From Urechis unicinctus (Eukaryota > Annelida > Polychaeta > Xenopneusta > Urechidae), in contig CM067346.1 in NCBI GenBank assembly GCA_034190875.2, positions 9,105,883 to 9,169,882 of the forward strand: a DNA stretch of 64,000 nucleotides. The letters are read 5' to 3'. The notes under the pieces were generated by a model that saw only the letters and a program-made list of their open reading frames with translations, had not been told where the DNA came from and made no database searches. Of the stretch, positions 1 through 11,567 are shown piece by piece. The position numbers were made by a program, and so were the translations under genes. Within the stretch, counting starts at the first letter, position 1. Every line of letters starts with the position of its first letter.

Positions 1-552
1 GAAGTATATATTGCACTTGGGGAGGGAAAACGCTTATTAGTATCAGCACATGTGCAGGCCTCCATAAAGGGCATCTATTTAACGATCTGGAACACAAAGA
101 AGGCGGTTCTGCTGAATGCGGTTGAATAGAGCAATGTCGTTTAGGAGCCATAGTTGATCAATCATTCCGTTGAAAAAGCTAGAGGATTAGCACTCTCCCT
201 AAAGTAGTTGTATCCAGCTGGCTAAGACAGAAGTTTGACCCAATATAAAAGGGGAAAAACAACGCCTGTCAACAGCGAGTATGTAAGCGGCAAACAAGTA
301 ATATGCGTATATGGACCGCAATATGAAACGCCTGAAACATTGAAGCAGCGTAACATTCAGAGGAGCGACAGCTTGAACACAGAGCCGACGTAATTAATAA
401 CAGACACACCACACACTGGTGCTAAATACATCACAAAACCTTATGTGAAAATGCCACTTGGTTTACAATGACAATAGATAATGTCGTCAATGCCTGAAAT
501 TATTTTCATTCAACGTCTCGTGTCTAAAACATATATGTTTACTCATAAAGAA
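1..552. other. Non-coding start of visible unit A
   Basis: No gene or recognisable element. It matches 41,415-42,369, which has about 400 extra bases at 41,720-42,135. The match includes the 'CGCTTATTAGTATCAGCACA' block and the 'GAGCGACAG' block, and it ends where both copies enter a TA microsatellite. Confidence 0.6.
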
Positions 553-593
553 ATATATATATATATATTACCAAATAAATATATATGATCATG

Positions 594-681
<88 letters not shown>

Positions 682-682
682 C

Positions 683-735
<53 letters not shown>

Positions 736-806
736 CTCATAAATATATATATATATATATAAAAAGAAATATATATATATATACAAATAAATATATATGA
801 TCACGA

Positions 807-857
<51 letters not shown>

Positions 858-1023
858 TATATAATATATATATATTTAAATACATATATATATATAAAAA
901 TATATATATCTTTATATAGATATATATATTATTATATATATATGCACATATATACATATACATATGTATAAATACGTAGATACAAATAAAGTTATTTGTA
1001 CAATGTTAAAAACAAGAATATAC

Positions 1024-1095
<72 letters not shown>

Positions 1096-1103
1096 CATAC
1101 GTA

Positions 1104-1178
<75 letters not shown>

Positions 1179-1288
1179 GATGTGTTTTTAGCTCTTTAAA
1201 AATAAGTAAATGATTATGTAAACATTAACAAAAATAAAAATATATTGATATATATATATATGTTCATATATATATATGTAATATGTAC

Positions 1289-1319
<31 letters not shown>

Positions 1320-2727
1320 TATATACATATCTGCATTTATGAATATGTATTTATACATATATATTAATAGTTATGTATGCATACAACAAAGGTTGTTGAT
1401 TTCCTTGCGAATAAAAATATATATAAATAATTATGCATGAATTAGAATATATATATATATCTATATAGATGCATATATACATATAAATGTATACTATATA
1501 TATATTTTTTATATATATGAATATATTTACAAAAAAAATACAATATAGATAAATAGTAAGGTATGTATATATAAAAGAGCATAATACAATATATACATAT
1601 ACATGAGATATATATATATACTTACATATACATATGTAAATGCATATATATACATGTGTGCGCATATATATACAGATATATCTATATTTATATATTTACA
1701 CAGATATATTCGTACATATATTTGCATGCAAAAAGGATTGTTAATTTTATTCCGAATATATATAAATATATATATTAAAAAATATATATATAAGAATATA
1801 TATTAATAAAAAATATAAATATATATATAAATATTTATCGAGACATAAACGTCTATAGATATGTGAAATGTCTTAATAAATATGAATTTATATTAGCAAA
1901 AAAAATACATGTGTTTACACAAAAGAAATATACATACTTTCATATCTGCATATTAATGTACATATATGTAAAATATATACATGTTATCTAGCAAAGGTAT
2001 GTATATATAGATGTACATATATAAATATATGCTTATATATGACATATATATATATAAACATACATATATGCATATATACATATACATACATAAATGCATC
2101 TTTGCGCATATATATACAGATATAGCCATATTTGTATATTTACACAGAAATCATCAAAGTTATATGTGCATATAGATATAGACACGTATCAATATGTATG
2201 ATATAGATATTTATATAAATTTGAATATATATTAACAAAAATACATGTTTAATTAAATTGAAATATACATATATTTAGGTATGCATATAAAGTTTGTGCA
2301 TATATATATTTATATATGTATCTAAAAATTATATATATATATATTTAAATATATATTACACAGATATTATCATCATGCAAGCATATATATATATTTATAT
2401 AGATTTATATATATGTATATATATCTATATTGTTTATATATCTATACGCATATATATATATAGGTTGACACAAATATATGTATATAAACATGTTTGTATA
2501 TATATATATAATATATATAATTTATATATATATATATATTTAATATTATATATATAAATATCAATATATATATGCATGTATGGATATATACATATATAAA
2601 TGTTACAGATCTATTAACATATATATTATATAAATATATATATATATATGTATCTAAAAATATATATATATGAAATATATATATGTATATATATATAAAT
2701 ATATATATATATTATATATATACATGC

Positions 2728-2793
<66 letters not shown>

Positions 2794-2822
2794 AGATATA
2801 TATATATATATATATATATGTG
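553..2822. repeat. Very long compound TA-rich microsatellite block
   Basis: About 2.3 kb of (TA)n mixed with CATA, AAATA, TGTATA and short A/T-rich spacers. At 583-610 there is a palindromic interruption built on TATATGATCATGATCATATA, with a near repeat at about 797-812. All open frames here are Tyr-Ile repeats and are not genes. The matching place in copy B (42,370-42,513) is a clean (TA)n of about 140 bp, so this block grew, or B's shrank, after the duplication. Confidence 0.95.
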
Positions 2823-4036
2823 CTTATATGATTTACATATTACTGATAGATCGGCATAAATATGTCCCTTAAATAACCAGTTGCTATTCCAATGGTCAGG
2901 AAAAAAAAAAAGTTTTATGATTTTTTTAGCGGTTTGACCACCTCAATTATTTAGCATCATGCATGTTGCATTAAAACTATTGGTTAAAGTGATGCCGTTA
3001 TCATCTATTCATGAAGTTTGAGCGTCCAGAATATTCGTCTTGTTTAATTTATAAAATATACGTTTAGACTTGGGATAAATAACATTAATTTGTATGCTTT
3101 AACTACGCTAGATTACGTACCCAACTCAATGCCCCTGTGCCAGTCTGCTTCAAAGATAACCCAACAAACCTATCTCATCCTTATTGTTAACCGTAATGCC
3201 ACCGAGACTAGCTCAGACTCTAGTGCGAATTGTAAAAACAGCAATACCAAATCAAAGACATCAACCTTGCGCAATTTGGATCAACACCTTTCTTCACATT
3301 GTTGGTTTCAGATAGAAAACACCAAAGTGTTTATAATGCACACTATGTGACGAACGTAATCTCAACCGAAAAAGCAACGATAGACGCTAAGATTCAACGA
3401 ATAAATCGCATTCCTGCCCATAACGGAGCTTTTTCTATGTTAAGTTATTTGTGTAAACATACACTATTCCAATATTGAGAGCAATTTTTTTGAAAATATC
3501 TAGTTTTTACGATTTCATTGACTTTGTAGCCCTATATTTATATAGCGTGAACAAATCTTGTCGCAAATATGATTCAAACAATAATGTTCCGCAATACGAT
3601 ATGGTATAAACTGCATTCGTTTTGTGTCTGATGCATCTCACACTGTTTGCAATGATACCGTTATTCTCACAATTAAACAGGTTATTTGGTACCCATCATA
3701 GGAACAGCTATTATTGACAACCTATTTAAGAGTTCTGGAATAGGTTGTGGAGATAGCAGCGATGCATTATGGTTCAACCTGCTGGCGGTTGTAGAGCCAT
3801 TTCAGTAACTTATTATACATGTATTCTCTTCATTCATGCCATATGTTTCCTTATATTTCAGTGCTGGATAAATGCCTCGTAAATTGTGCTGAGGTTTACA
3901 ACGTTGAATCGCGCTTCCTTTTGGAGGTAAATAAAGACCAGTCTGCATGCGCTGTACAAACAGGGCTTCGCTTTGTATTATTTTGATGAAACAACGTCTA
4001 TCATTATCTCTGAATTAAGCTGTTAGAAAATGTATG

Positions 4037-4405
4037 GGATAAATTGCCGACTGATGTATATTGAATGTTTCGTAATGGTTTGAAATACCCTGATGTGAGG
4101 GAGCATGACAACATGGGACAGTACATGATACGCATAACAGTTGATTAACACAGGAGTGCTTAGCGCTACCTGCAACAATACCTTGCGAGTGAAAACAAAC
4201 TTAGATGACTCAGCGAGGAATCGCTTTAGGTGGTCGATATTGTGTGCTGATATCTTTTTATTCGTTTATTGATTACAAATTAATGTCCTTCCTTGGTGTC
4301 TCTATTTCAGTTATATGCCAGTGTCTAGAAATATAGAGTATGACCCGGAAACACTTCGAGACATCATCCATAAAGTATGCAGAGAACTTAAAACATGTAA
4401 CGATA
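4037..4405. repeat. Diverged internal repeat, member 1
   Basis: This stretch aligns, with gaps and roughly 60-70% identity by eye, to 16,714-17,080 in the same unit. Shared landmarks in order are 'GCCGACT', 'TGGGACA', 'CAATAcCTTGCGAgTGAAA', a 'GTGgTCGAyATT' block, and 'TTTCAGTTATrTGCCA'. The partners in copy B are 43,736-44,090 and 52,413-52,800. It is probably a dispersed element older than the 41-kb duplication. Confidence 0.6.
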
Positions 4406-5880
4406 ATCACAGTAGTGCTCTTTCTAGTCCATAGGTTAACGACCAAGTACCAAGGTGCAGTCAATAGCCCCATCTGTCAGCGTCAAGACGTAACTTAACA
4501 CATCCCTAAGGGTTAAGCAATATAATGAACAAGCCCCTTAAATTAAGATCATCAAGTGAACTCATTTTTACATGACAAACCATCATGCCAATTGGTCCCC
4601 TAGGGTCAGTCGATTTTGTGGTGGTCCCTTAATATGAGCCTGCAGGGTATATAGCACCTATTATATTAACTTGTATGTCTTATTTGTATTGCAGAGGCAA
4701 CTAAGATTGTAATTATGTATTTGTACGACCCCCTTTTTCTTTCGCTGCAGCATCTCATTCGACTGCCTAATTCATTCTGATCAAAACGTTAACATAAAGT
4801 TCAAAGTTGTTAAATGCCCATTATTTTAATGCTGCCCTATATACACTAATTGATATCATTTTCTGTTATAACTGATCTTAAGGCGCTCGATTAATCTGAT
4901 TTTCCGTGATACGTACCGCTCTTACATTTCGTTTGCAATTCGTGATAGGTCGTTTGATTGGATGATACCATGGTTGAGTATTCCAATGCGAAGCACTATT
5001 TGAGCACTGCAAAATGCAATCAGCAAAGAGAGTAAACCTTCAATAAGAGCGCTCTGTAAAGCCACAGCCCGAAGAAAAATGTGAAGACGCTACGTGTTAG
5101 GCGCCATGCGTGGCGCTGCCATAGCGCCCCTATAAACCATATGGAATTCTATGATTAATAAGGAGCCGCCCAAGCCTCGGCCATTCCGAGGACTCAATGT
5201 CTTTAACGTTGGATCATTTATCCCATGTACTTTTGTTGATTTTATGGTATCGTCGCCTGATGACGGCGTTGTATTTCATGTTCTTTCATAATCCCCTTCA
5301 CAGCCAAGCGAATCTATAAACACTATTTTCGAGATTTTCACATGTCCCTTGCAAGCCAACGAATATCTGAGTCAACCCCATGGTGGTTCTCTCAATCCAG
5401 AAGGTTACTGACAATCTAATATCACCACCTTTAGCACGGACATTAACAATCGAAAATAGTAAACGACGCGGACGCAGAGAGAGGCGAACAGTTTTCGATA
5501 GGTCGACCCGTGTAATTTATCAAGTTGCCTTTTATTTTATATTTTAGTTGCCATTTTCGCTATTTTTATTTTTGTTTTAGGCCGTGGAAAGGCTGTACGA
5601 AACAACATTTAACCCGCTCTCATCAAGCGCTGTGACGTCAGCCTAGTATTACTATGAGGTTTGGTTTATATCACTGTAGCGCCACCTGCCGATTGCAGCG
5701 TAATATAATTAGTAAAGCGGTCACCACAGAGGTATTCAAAGTGAGCCCTCTTCGCATAGCTATAAACCCTTTTGGTATAACCCTTCTTTATTAACGAACT
5801 CTCTCAATGTGATCTTGTGAGCCAAAGAAGAGGTCGTGACCTTTGATGATAACCGAAGACTGCTGAGCAGACGTAAGCAA

Positions 5881-5975
5881 ATTCCAGGTGTAGCTTTTTG
5901 GCCACGGGGTCGGAGCTTCCTAGCAGTCAAGCTACACATATTGAATAGCTGATGGCTTGGTACCTTCAGTAAATG
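5881..5975 (+). repeat. Dispersed repeat fragment (related to 30,691-30,806)
   Basis: The text from 'ATTCCAGG' through 'CGGAG.T.CC.AGCAGTC' to 'AATAGCTGAtGGC..GgTACCtTCAGTrAATG' is shared, with gaps, with 30,691-30,806. The family is unknown. Confidence 0.4.
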
Positions 5976-7611
5976 TGCTTCTGCTGTCCTGGACCTAACC
6001 TAAAATAGTGTTGGGTCGACATGCAAATTGCTAAGCTTTTAATCTTGGTATTTTCTAAAGCAGGACTTGAATTGAGTAAAGATATCGTTTAGCAGCATTG
6101 ATGAGCCGATGTGTTCAAAAAACCATATGTCCATAACAGGCCGACATTTGCGGAAATGGCAATCTGCATCACTTCCTCGTGCGTCTTAAGGAAACCAAAG
6201 TGGCACACAAGATACGTTATAGTTTACTCAAAACATGCATCGCTTTGTATACGGATATACTTGCTGGCTATCAAATACTGAATCTTTAATTGCACGACCT
6301 TGGCTAGTTAAAGAGCAATTCGATGCTGAACACAAATCATTCGCCCTTTCAGAAATAGCTGCTCCCTTGGTATCAAATGTACGATCGATCAAACATCAAA
6401 CTGTTCCTGATCGGCTTTGTCCAAACAAACAAACAAAAGTGGATAATTGGCCTAAAACAAACAAATGAATAGCGTCATACCAATATGATGTCGGAACTAT
6501 GCACTTTCGCTTGATGCTTGCTTTGAACAGCAGGCAATTGATGCACACATGGATCATTTTGTCATTTGCTCAAGAAGCGATCCTATCTTGCCTGTTTATT
6601 TGAGAGGTCTTGCAGAGGTCGTAGCCGTGTGCACTGGTGTTGTCAGGGAAGACTCGTTAATGAAATGACGATGTTAAACGATGTTACTACACCGCTTGGG
6701 AAATTAGTGTTTGGCATAGCGCGTAAGCAAAGGGTTAGTTCGGACGGGTTTAAAGTATTACCTGTCACTTGGCCCTGTGGCTATTGTTGCTAGACTAGAG
6801 AACGACAAAATGCGGAGTATTGGTGTTTTGTGAAACTCTTTAAAATCTCTGATGCCTCCCCTCGACTGACGTTTGCTTACTGGACCTGTTACGGTCGATA
6901 ACATCCATTGTCACTCGAGGCTGACTCTGTCTTACTAAAGTTAAAAGGAGCTTTGGAATTGCGCACCCACGCTTCATTTGTTGCCGAATATAATCGCAAC
7001 TTTTATGGACTTTGTCGACGTGACATAACAAAACCAAGAGACCAAGCAAGCTACATTATCGGCAGATCTCCGAAAGGCTTGGCAGTAGCTCACCAATAAC
7101 AGTAGATTAATGCCACGATTTATTACCAAGATGCAGGGTAGTTTTAGAATTATATTCAGCCATTGATATATATTATAGCTACAGTTTGATTCAGCGTTTA
7201 GCGTTGTACTTTATCGGATCTCAAATTTATGGCAATAATCGAGCAATGCAAAGAACGCTGGTTTTGATGCTGCTTTAAGAACATTGTGTTCTATTTGTAC
7301 TCAACAGTTTTCTTTTATCCGAATGTTTGGCACTATTTACCCCAATATTCATAGCCTATATATATCTTCATTGCACTCGAGCTCAGATTTACAACTTGCT
7401 TATATCTTCTCAAGGATATGGAATTTCAAAGAACTGTAACTAACACAAGGTATCGTGCCTTTGTCAATATACTTGCATCATGATTACATGTTGGCCTATT
7501 GCATGTTATGATACATATTTAGTACTTGGTGCAGCACAGCACCCCTGGCAATGTATATCTCACAGGGGTACTTAGTCAAATAACCGCTTCTGTATATGCT
7601 TTAAATGATAA

Positions 7612-7780
7612 TAGTCGGGTCAATATATGGAAAAAAAGGGGGCAACCCCCCAAAAATTGCAAGAAAACGTTTCTTGGTTGTTTTTGGTTCCTGAACTTCT
7701 GTAGATTAACATACTAAAAGTTTACCAAACTCGGATGACCGGAAAGTGGGTTAATAAGGTAATTTCCAAGATGGCCGCCA
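7612..7780 (+). repeat. Left terminal inverted repeat of the Academ element
   Basis: Matches the reverse complement of 11,406-11,564 with gaps. Shared blocks in order from the outside are 'CGrGTCAA', 'CCCCCmAAAAATTGCAAGAAAA', 'CTAAAAGTTTACCAAA', 'CCGGAAAGTGG' and 'ATGGCCGCCA'. The first few bases set the element end, and the choice between TAG and GTC as outer bases is an inference from the best target duplication. Confidence 0.9.
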
Positions 7781-9030
7781 AATTTTTTTAAATCCTTGAA
7801 TATTTTTGGCTGTCCATAACTCGGCCATTTTTCACCCAAAACTGATTATGTAAGTATATTTTCTAATGTTTTTGAGGTCAACCTTTCACCTGAAACTGGT
7901 TTCTTTCATGTGTGATATCCCGATGGGGGTGCAATAGGGGCACCCCTACCCCAAAACTGGTATTTTGGGTGCATATTAGGGAAACCTTATATTTCCCAAT
8001 TAATTAAGGAATTGCAACATCTGAACATAAAGATAGCAAAGGTTCCCTAAAATTGGAGGGTAAATCTTGGTCAATTTCAGGATTTTTACCCCTGTTTGTA
8101 TTTGTTTGAAATGTCTCCTTGGTTCATGATTTGATATTTCTCACACGAAAACGCTTTAGTAAGCATGCTTTAGGAGTTGGGTTTTTTTCATTTCAGCTCA
8201 GTGTCACTGAGACAGAGTTCTAATGAAGGTGCCCTGTTCGTTAGGAGTAATCCTAGCTGACCCCCACCCCACCCCGCCAACCTCCAATGAGGCCACTCCC
8301 CCTCCATCCCGGCCCATGTTATCTAAAGCAATCACATTTCTAATTGTCATTTGGTTGTTACTGCCAGCATACAAGCCCTTATAATAATGACTAACAAGGA
8401 TAAGGATGCAGGTAAATATTGATTTTCAATGTAATTTTGTACTAATTAGCTCTCCATATGATTACAGTGCTGCCATCTATCCTTTCATCAAAGACTTAAG
8501 ATCAAAACCAAAGCAACTCATTATTTCATTATCTCTTGTTAACACAATATTCCTGAAATCAACAAAAACAAACTAATCATGTAGACAACTCTGATATTAC
8601 CAAGTATCTTCTGCATATCCTGACCCTGAAGGTAGGTGAAACAAGATTAAAATAGGCCCATTTCAGGCCTGAGTAGATAGAATAGTCATAATGAAAGTGA
8701 AACCATGTGGTTCAATGGCATGCCTACATAATATAAGAAGACAAAGCTAGAAATATTCAAAATTGCCAGAAGCCTGCTATTGGAAGCTGCTCATTTCAAA
8801 AGCAGTGAAAATTGTAGATAATTTGTTTCAGTGCTATCACGTGTTTAAAGGGTTCTACCCATGAAAATATATACCGTTCCTGTATATGGGATTAATCGGA
8901 AGGGAAGGGTCCATCATCTTCGAATAAGCTGTGCCCACTTGTGGTTGCACACTCTTGTGTTTTATATGATTTCATTATATTCATGCTCTTACTAAGGACT
9001 GTCTCGGTTGATCGCTAAGGCGACTGAAGA

Positions 9031-9714
9031 ATGTATCTCAGTGCAGTGTCTGATTGCATTCCGATATTCGCAGCTGCTGGACATTTCAATTATGTTAAGT
9101 CTGAATACCTCTACCTACAGTGCATGAATGAACTAGGTCACAAGCATCCAGACATTGTTACAAAATTTGAAAACGGCCTACATGTTATTAGGAGGACAGA
9201 TCAGTTCTGGGCAGGATTGGGATCGGATCTAACTATTAAACAGACTCTCATGCGTTCCCTTCAAAGTAGCAGTGGTCTAACCAGAGGAAGTGGCATGATA
9301 GAGGAACTAAGGACCATCTGGACACTGTCATCATCCGTGTCATCTGCGTACAACCTTGCGATGCAAGAGTTCTCTAAACAATCATTTACCTCAAGTGAAC
9401 AGCACAAAGACGCCACAGTGCCAAGGATGCAACGTGATCATGCGTACAGTACTAACCTGATGCAAACATTAGTTGACTCCAATCCATTTGCTGAGGATTC
9501 TTCATTAAGAAATGTTGTGACTGGTGTAGTGGCCAACGCTGATGTCAATGTACATGAAAATGGAGCTGTCGGCAAGGCCATAGTACAAAACATGGTTGGG
9601 CTGCCAATATTCACTCATTCCTTTAAACGAAAGGACAAAGCCAAGACTCTTGGTGACTCATCGTCAGTGAAAGTGAATACCGAACAAATGATAAATTCTG
9701 AACTCCTGTTCTAG
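9031..9714 (+). pseudogene. Academ transposase fragment, N-terminal/central helical part
   Basis: 227 codons, the longest open frame in the window that is not simple repeat. It begins MYLSAVSDCIPIFAAAGHFN and includes YVKSEYLYLQ, RTDQFWAGLGSDLTIKQTLM and GLTRGSGMIEE. The composition looks truly protein-like, unlike the surrounding frames. The ATG is not the real start: the same frame reads on upstream to about 8,983 through two stops. The frame also continues past its stop for about 35 codons (LQDIMDYELSPYPPALFAA). I recognise this segment as the part that precedes the nuclease in this transposon family. Its biochemical role is not known to me. Confidence 0.75.
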
Positions 9715-9814
9715 AGATGTCTTGTAGTTTCACAAGCTGGCGACTTGACACTGCAAGATATCATGGACTACGAACTTAGTCCTTATCCTCCTGCCCTATT
9801 CGCTGCAAAAACAT

Positions 9815-10144
9815 GTGTTCCAGAAGGCTGACAAGCCACAGTTGGCTGATGCTCTACGGGATTACGCAAATGAATCCTCCAGCTCCAGCAAGGCCGTTCT
9901 AACAGATTCGACGCCAAATTCCGAACATTTTGTGCTTGATGGAGGCTCCTTACTTCACCGTCTGTCTTGGAAAAAAGGGATGACCTACGAGGAAATTGCC
10001 GAGGAGCATGCCAATCTCACCCTTTCCAAGTATGGACAAGCCACAGTAGTTTTTGACGGATACAGTGACGAGCCTAGCATCAAGGACAATGAACATCAGA
10101 GAGACGACAAACGAAATCACACCAGCTTGTGTCTTTTGAAATAA
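9815..10144 (+). pseudogene. Academ transposase fragment, start of XPG/FEN-like nuclease
   Basis: 109 codons. It contains ADKPQLADALRDY, then FVLDGGSLLHRLSWKKGMTY, then QATVVFDGYSDEPSIKDNEH. A hydrophobic strand followed by Asp (VVFDGY), with downstream acidic and basic residues, fits the first catalytic strand of a PIN/FEN-type nuclease fold. The matching text leaves this frame near residue 95: the bases just before 10,129 read on into the next fragment in a different frame, so the last residues (HTSLCLLK) are out-of-frame. Confidence 0.72.
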
Positions 10145-10542
10145 ATACCGTCTTTTCCTCTGGCAGAATGGAGAATTTCTTATCAAGGGACTCTAATAAA
10201 CAGAAACTAATCCTCCTCATCAGTGACAAACTGAAACAGAGGGGTTGCGAAGTCATCAATTCGCATGGAGATGCAGATGTTCATATTGTGAAGGCAGCAA
10301 CAACATCTGCAAAAGTTCGAGACACAACTTTGATTGGGGAAGACACGGACCTTCTGATTCTGCTTCTACATTACACTGAGAGGGACAGCAAGAAACTCTA
10401 CTTTCGTTCGGACAAAAAGAAAGCAAAACATGTATATGATATTGTCCGTCTGAAGGAACTCTTGGGAAATGACATATCGTCACAGCTGCTGTTTGTACAT
10501 GCTTTTACAGGTTGTGATAGCACTTCCAGGATTTATGGTTGA
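10129..10542 (+). pseudogene. Academ transposase fragment, nuclease core
   Basis: 137 codons with no ATG at the left edge; it opens inside the frame-shift overlap with the previous fragment. Features in order: a helical segment (QKLILLISDKLKQRG), GDADVHIVKAA, then DTTLIGEDTDLLILLLHY, a Lys-rich loop, YDIVRLKELLG, and FVHAFTGCDSTSRIYG before a stop. The two Asp-rich motifs match the pattern of paired acidic metal-binding residues in XPG/FEN nucleases. This is known family logic; no structure was computed. After the stop the sequence is damaged for about 60 bases. Confidence 0.75.
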
Positions 10543-10599
10543 TTCATGATGCAAAGTCTTTGTTTCTTTGTTTGAAGGAAAAGCTGGCACATCTCTGGT

Positions 10600-11008
10600 G
10601 GTAACCTTAGAAATATATTGCTTGCTAAAAAAGTTTCATCTGCTAAATCATTTGTGAAGCCCGAGAAATTGCCCCCAACGGAATCTGCGGCAAAGTTCCA
10701 CTCTCAACGTTCATTTTAAAACATGGACCCAAAAGACTGGGGTTGGAAGTGTGAAGACAATATTTTGTTACCTGTTATGACTGACCAGAAAGCGGCTCCA
10801 GAAAGGCTTCTCAAGGTTATCCATTGTAACTGTACAACAGGTTGTAGTAATACTCGATGTAGTTGCAGGAAGGAAGTACGGTCTTCCATGTACTTCTGCT
10901 TGTGGACCCTGCCAAGCTGAGTCATGTTACAATCCGCATAATAGTGATTCTACCATAGACGGTTCCGAGGAAGAAGATTGTGATGATAATAACCATGCTG
11001 TGTTTTGA
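10600..11008 (+). pseudogene. Academ transposase fragment, C-terminal zinc-finger-like Cys cluster
   Basis: Frame 1 carries LPPTESAAKFHS and, after a stop at 10,717-10,719, MDPKDWGWKCEDN, LLPVMTDQKAAPERLLKVIH and CNCTTGCSNTRCSCRK. A small insertion near 10,870 moves the rest to frame 2: KYGLPCTSACGPCQAESC, then an acidic tail (GSEEEDCDDN) and a stop at 11,006-11,008. The nine cysteines look like a zinc-binding module, as described for Academ proteins. The acidic tail appears to be the natural C-terminus because nothing coding follows before the right inverted repeat. Confidence 0.78.
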
Positions 11009-11405
11009 ACAATTATATTGTGTGAATGCCACTTGAACTTGATAAGAAAATTCAGGAGTGTACTATGTCAATTATTTGGGACATTTTGATAATTTATGAT
11101 GTGTGTATATGGCGTATGACCATGATGTAGATGGTTCAATAGCCCTTCCAAGTTGTGGTTCCTTGTGTATGTACATCTGATTGATTATCAAGAGCCGAAA
11201 TGTTGGTTTTCTACCAGTTCTGGCGGTCCTGATCTATTCAGCAACCCACTACGTCATGATGATGCAATACTACGTCATAGGGACATCCAGGTGAATTCAT
11301 CATGACTTTATTTGAATCTATGGTATCACATTTATATATGTTTGTTAAACATTTATGGGGTCTAAAACCAACCATTAAAAAGTTTGCTGTACATTCATAA
11401 TTCAA

Positions 11406-11564
11406 TGGCGGCCATATTGGATATCATGTAATTTCACCACTTTCCGGTGGCTCAAATTTGGTAAACTTTTAGGATGCGCTTAAGTACAGCTAATTGAACA
11501 CAAAAAGACAAAAAAAGCTTTTCTTGCAATTTTTTGGGGGTCAAACCTTACTTTGACTCGCCTA
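11406..11564 (-). repeat. Right terminal inverted repeat of the Academ element
   Basis: Inverted partner of 7,612-7,780, beginning inward at 'TGGCGGCCAT' (11,406-11,415) and ending outward at 'TTGACTCGCCTA'. It is about 10 bases shorter than the left repeat because of indels near the outer end. Confidence 0.9.
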
Positions 11565-11567
11565 TAA

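Larger units (their letters stand above)
2823..7611. other. Non-coding duplicated stretch left of the Academ element
   Basis: No convincing gene. It aligns with 42,514-47,404 throughout. Short open frames at 3,090, 4,273, 6,235, 6,566 and 6,908 are not preserved as frames in copy B: indels shift them and both copies carry stops. An internal repeat at 4,037-4,405 and a dispersed repeat fragment at 5,881-5,975 are listed separately. Copy A has about 80 extra bases near 6,520-6,600 relative to copy B. Confidence 0.55.
8983..11008 (+). pseudogene. Academ transposase remnant (XPG-like nuclease plus Cys-rich finger)
   Basis: The remnant is a chain of fragments in changing frames. Frame 1 runs from 8,983 with stops at 9,016-9,018 and 9,025-9,027, then stays open from 9,031 to 9,714. 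It resumes past the stop to about 9,830, then shifts to frame 2 for 9,815-10,144 and back to frame 1 for about 10,129-10,542. After a damaged stretch it is open again in frame 1 from about 10,600, with a stop at 10,717-10,719. It ends in frame 2 from 10,874 to a stop at 11,006-11,008. The middle fragments carry acidic nuclease-like motifs (VVFDGY, GDADVHIV, GEDTDLLIL). The end carries nine cysteines spaced C-x-C-x3-C-x4-C-x-C-x6-C-x3-C-x2-C-x4-C. It cannot make one protein. Introns could explain some shifts, but the in-frame stops next to homologous text favour decay. Confidence 0.82.
7612..11564 (+). mobile_element. Academ-type DNA transposon, degenerate, complete at both ends
   Basis: Seen: a 3,953-bp block bounded by long imperfect inverted repeats (7,612-7,780 and 11,406-11,564). 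It is flanked by a candidate 3-bp direct duplication TAA at 7,609-7,611 and 11,565-11,567. The ends read TAGTCGGGTCAA and, on the other strand, TAGGCGAGTCAA. The plus strand carries a broken coding region (8,983-11,008) with a nuclease-like segment followed by a cysteine cluster. Known: Academ transposons code for an XPG nuclease plus a cysteine-rich zinc finger and make 3-4-bp target duplications. Inference: this is an Academ copy that is dead in protein terms. About 1.35 kb before the coding region has no recognised reading frame, and no helicase segment was seen. Copy B lacks the element, which confirms insertion as a unit. Confidence 0.85.

Noticed and set aside
543-1199. Tyr-Ile repeat proteins, also at 14,726, 17,466, 17,953, 42,308, 49,654 and 50,548
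   Set aside because: Translations of (TA)n.
3090-3350. 86-codon Ser/Thr/Asn-rich frame
   Set aside because: The matching region of copy B (about 42,750-43,010) has indels and loses the frame.
5250-5275. CGCC/GGCG hairpin as a terminator
   Set aside because: The stem is 4-5 bases in a eukaryotic setting with no gene nearby; it is only shared because the region is duplicated (45,663-45,688).
6566-6793. Cys-rich small protein shared with 46,404-46,673
   Set aside because: Only parts of the frame align. Copy A has extra bases at the start, the ends differ, and minus-strand frames over the same bases are equally open.
9031-11008. Intact host gene with introns
   Set aside because: Lies inside inverted repeats, has in-frame stops beside homologous text, and is absent from the paralogous copy.
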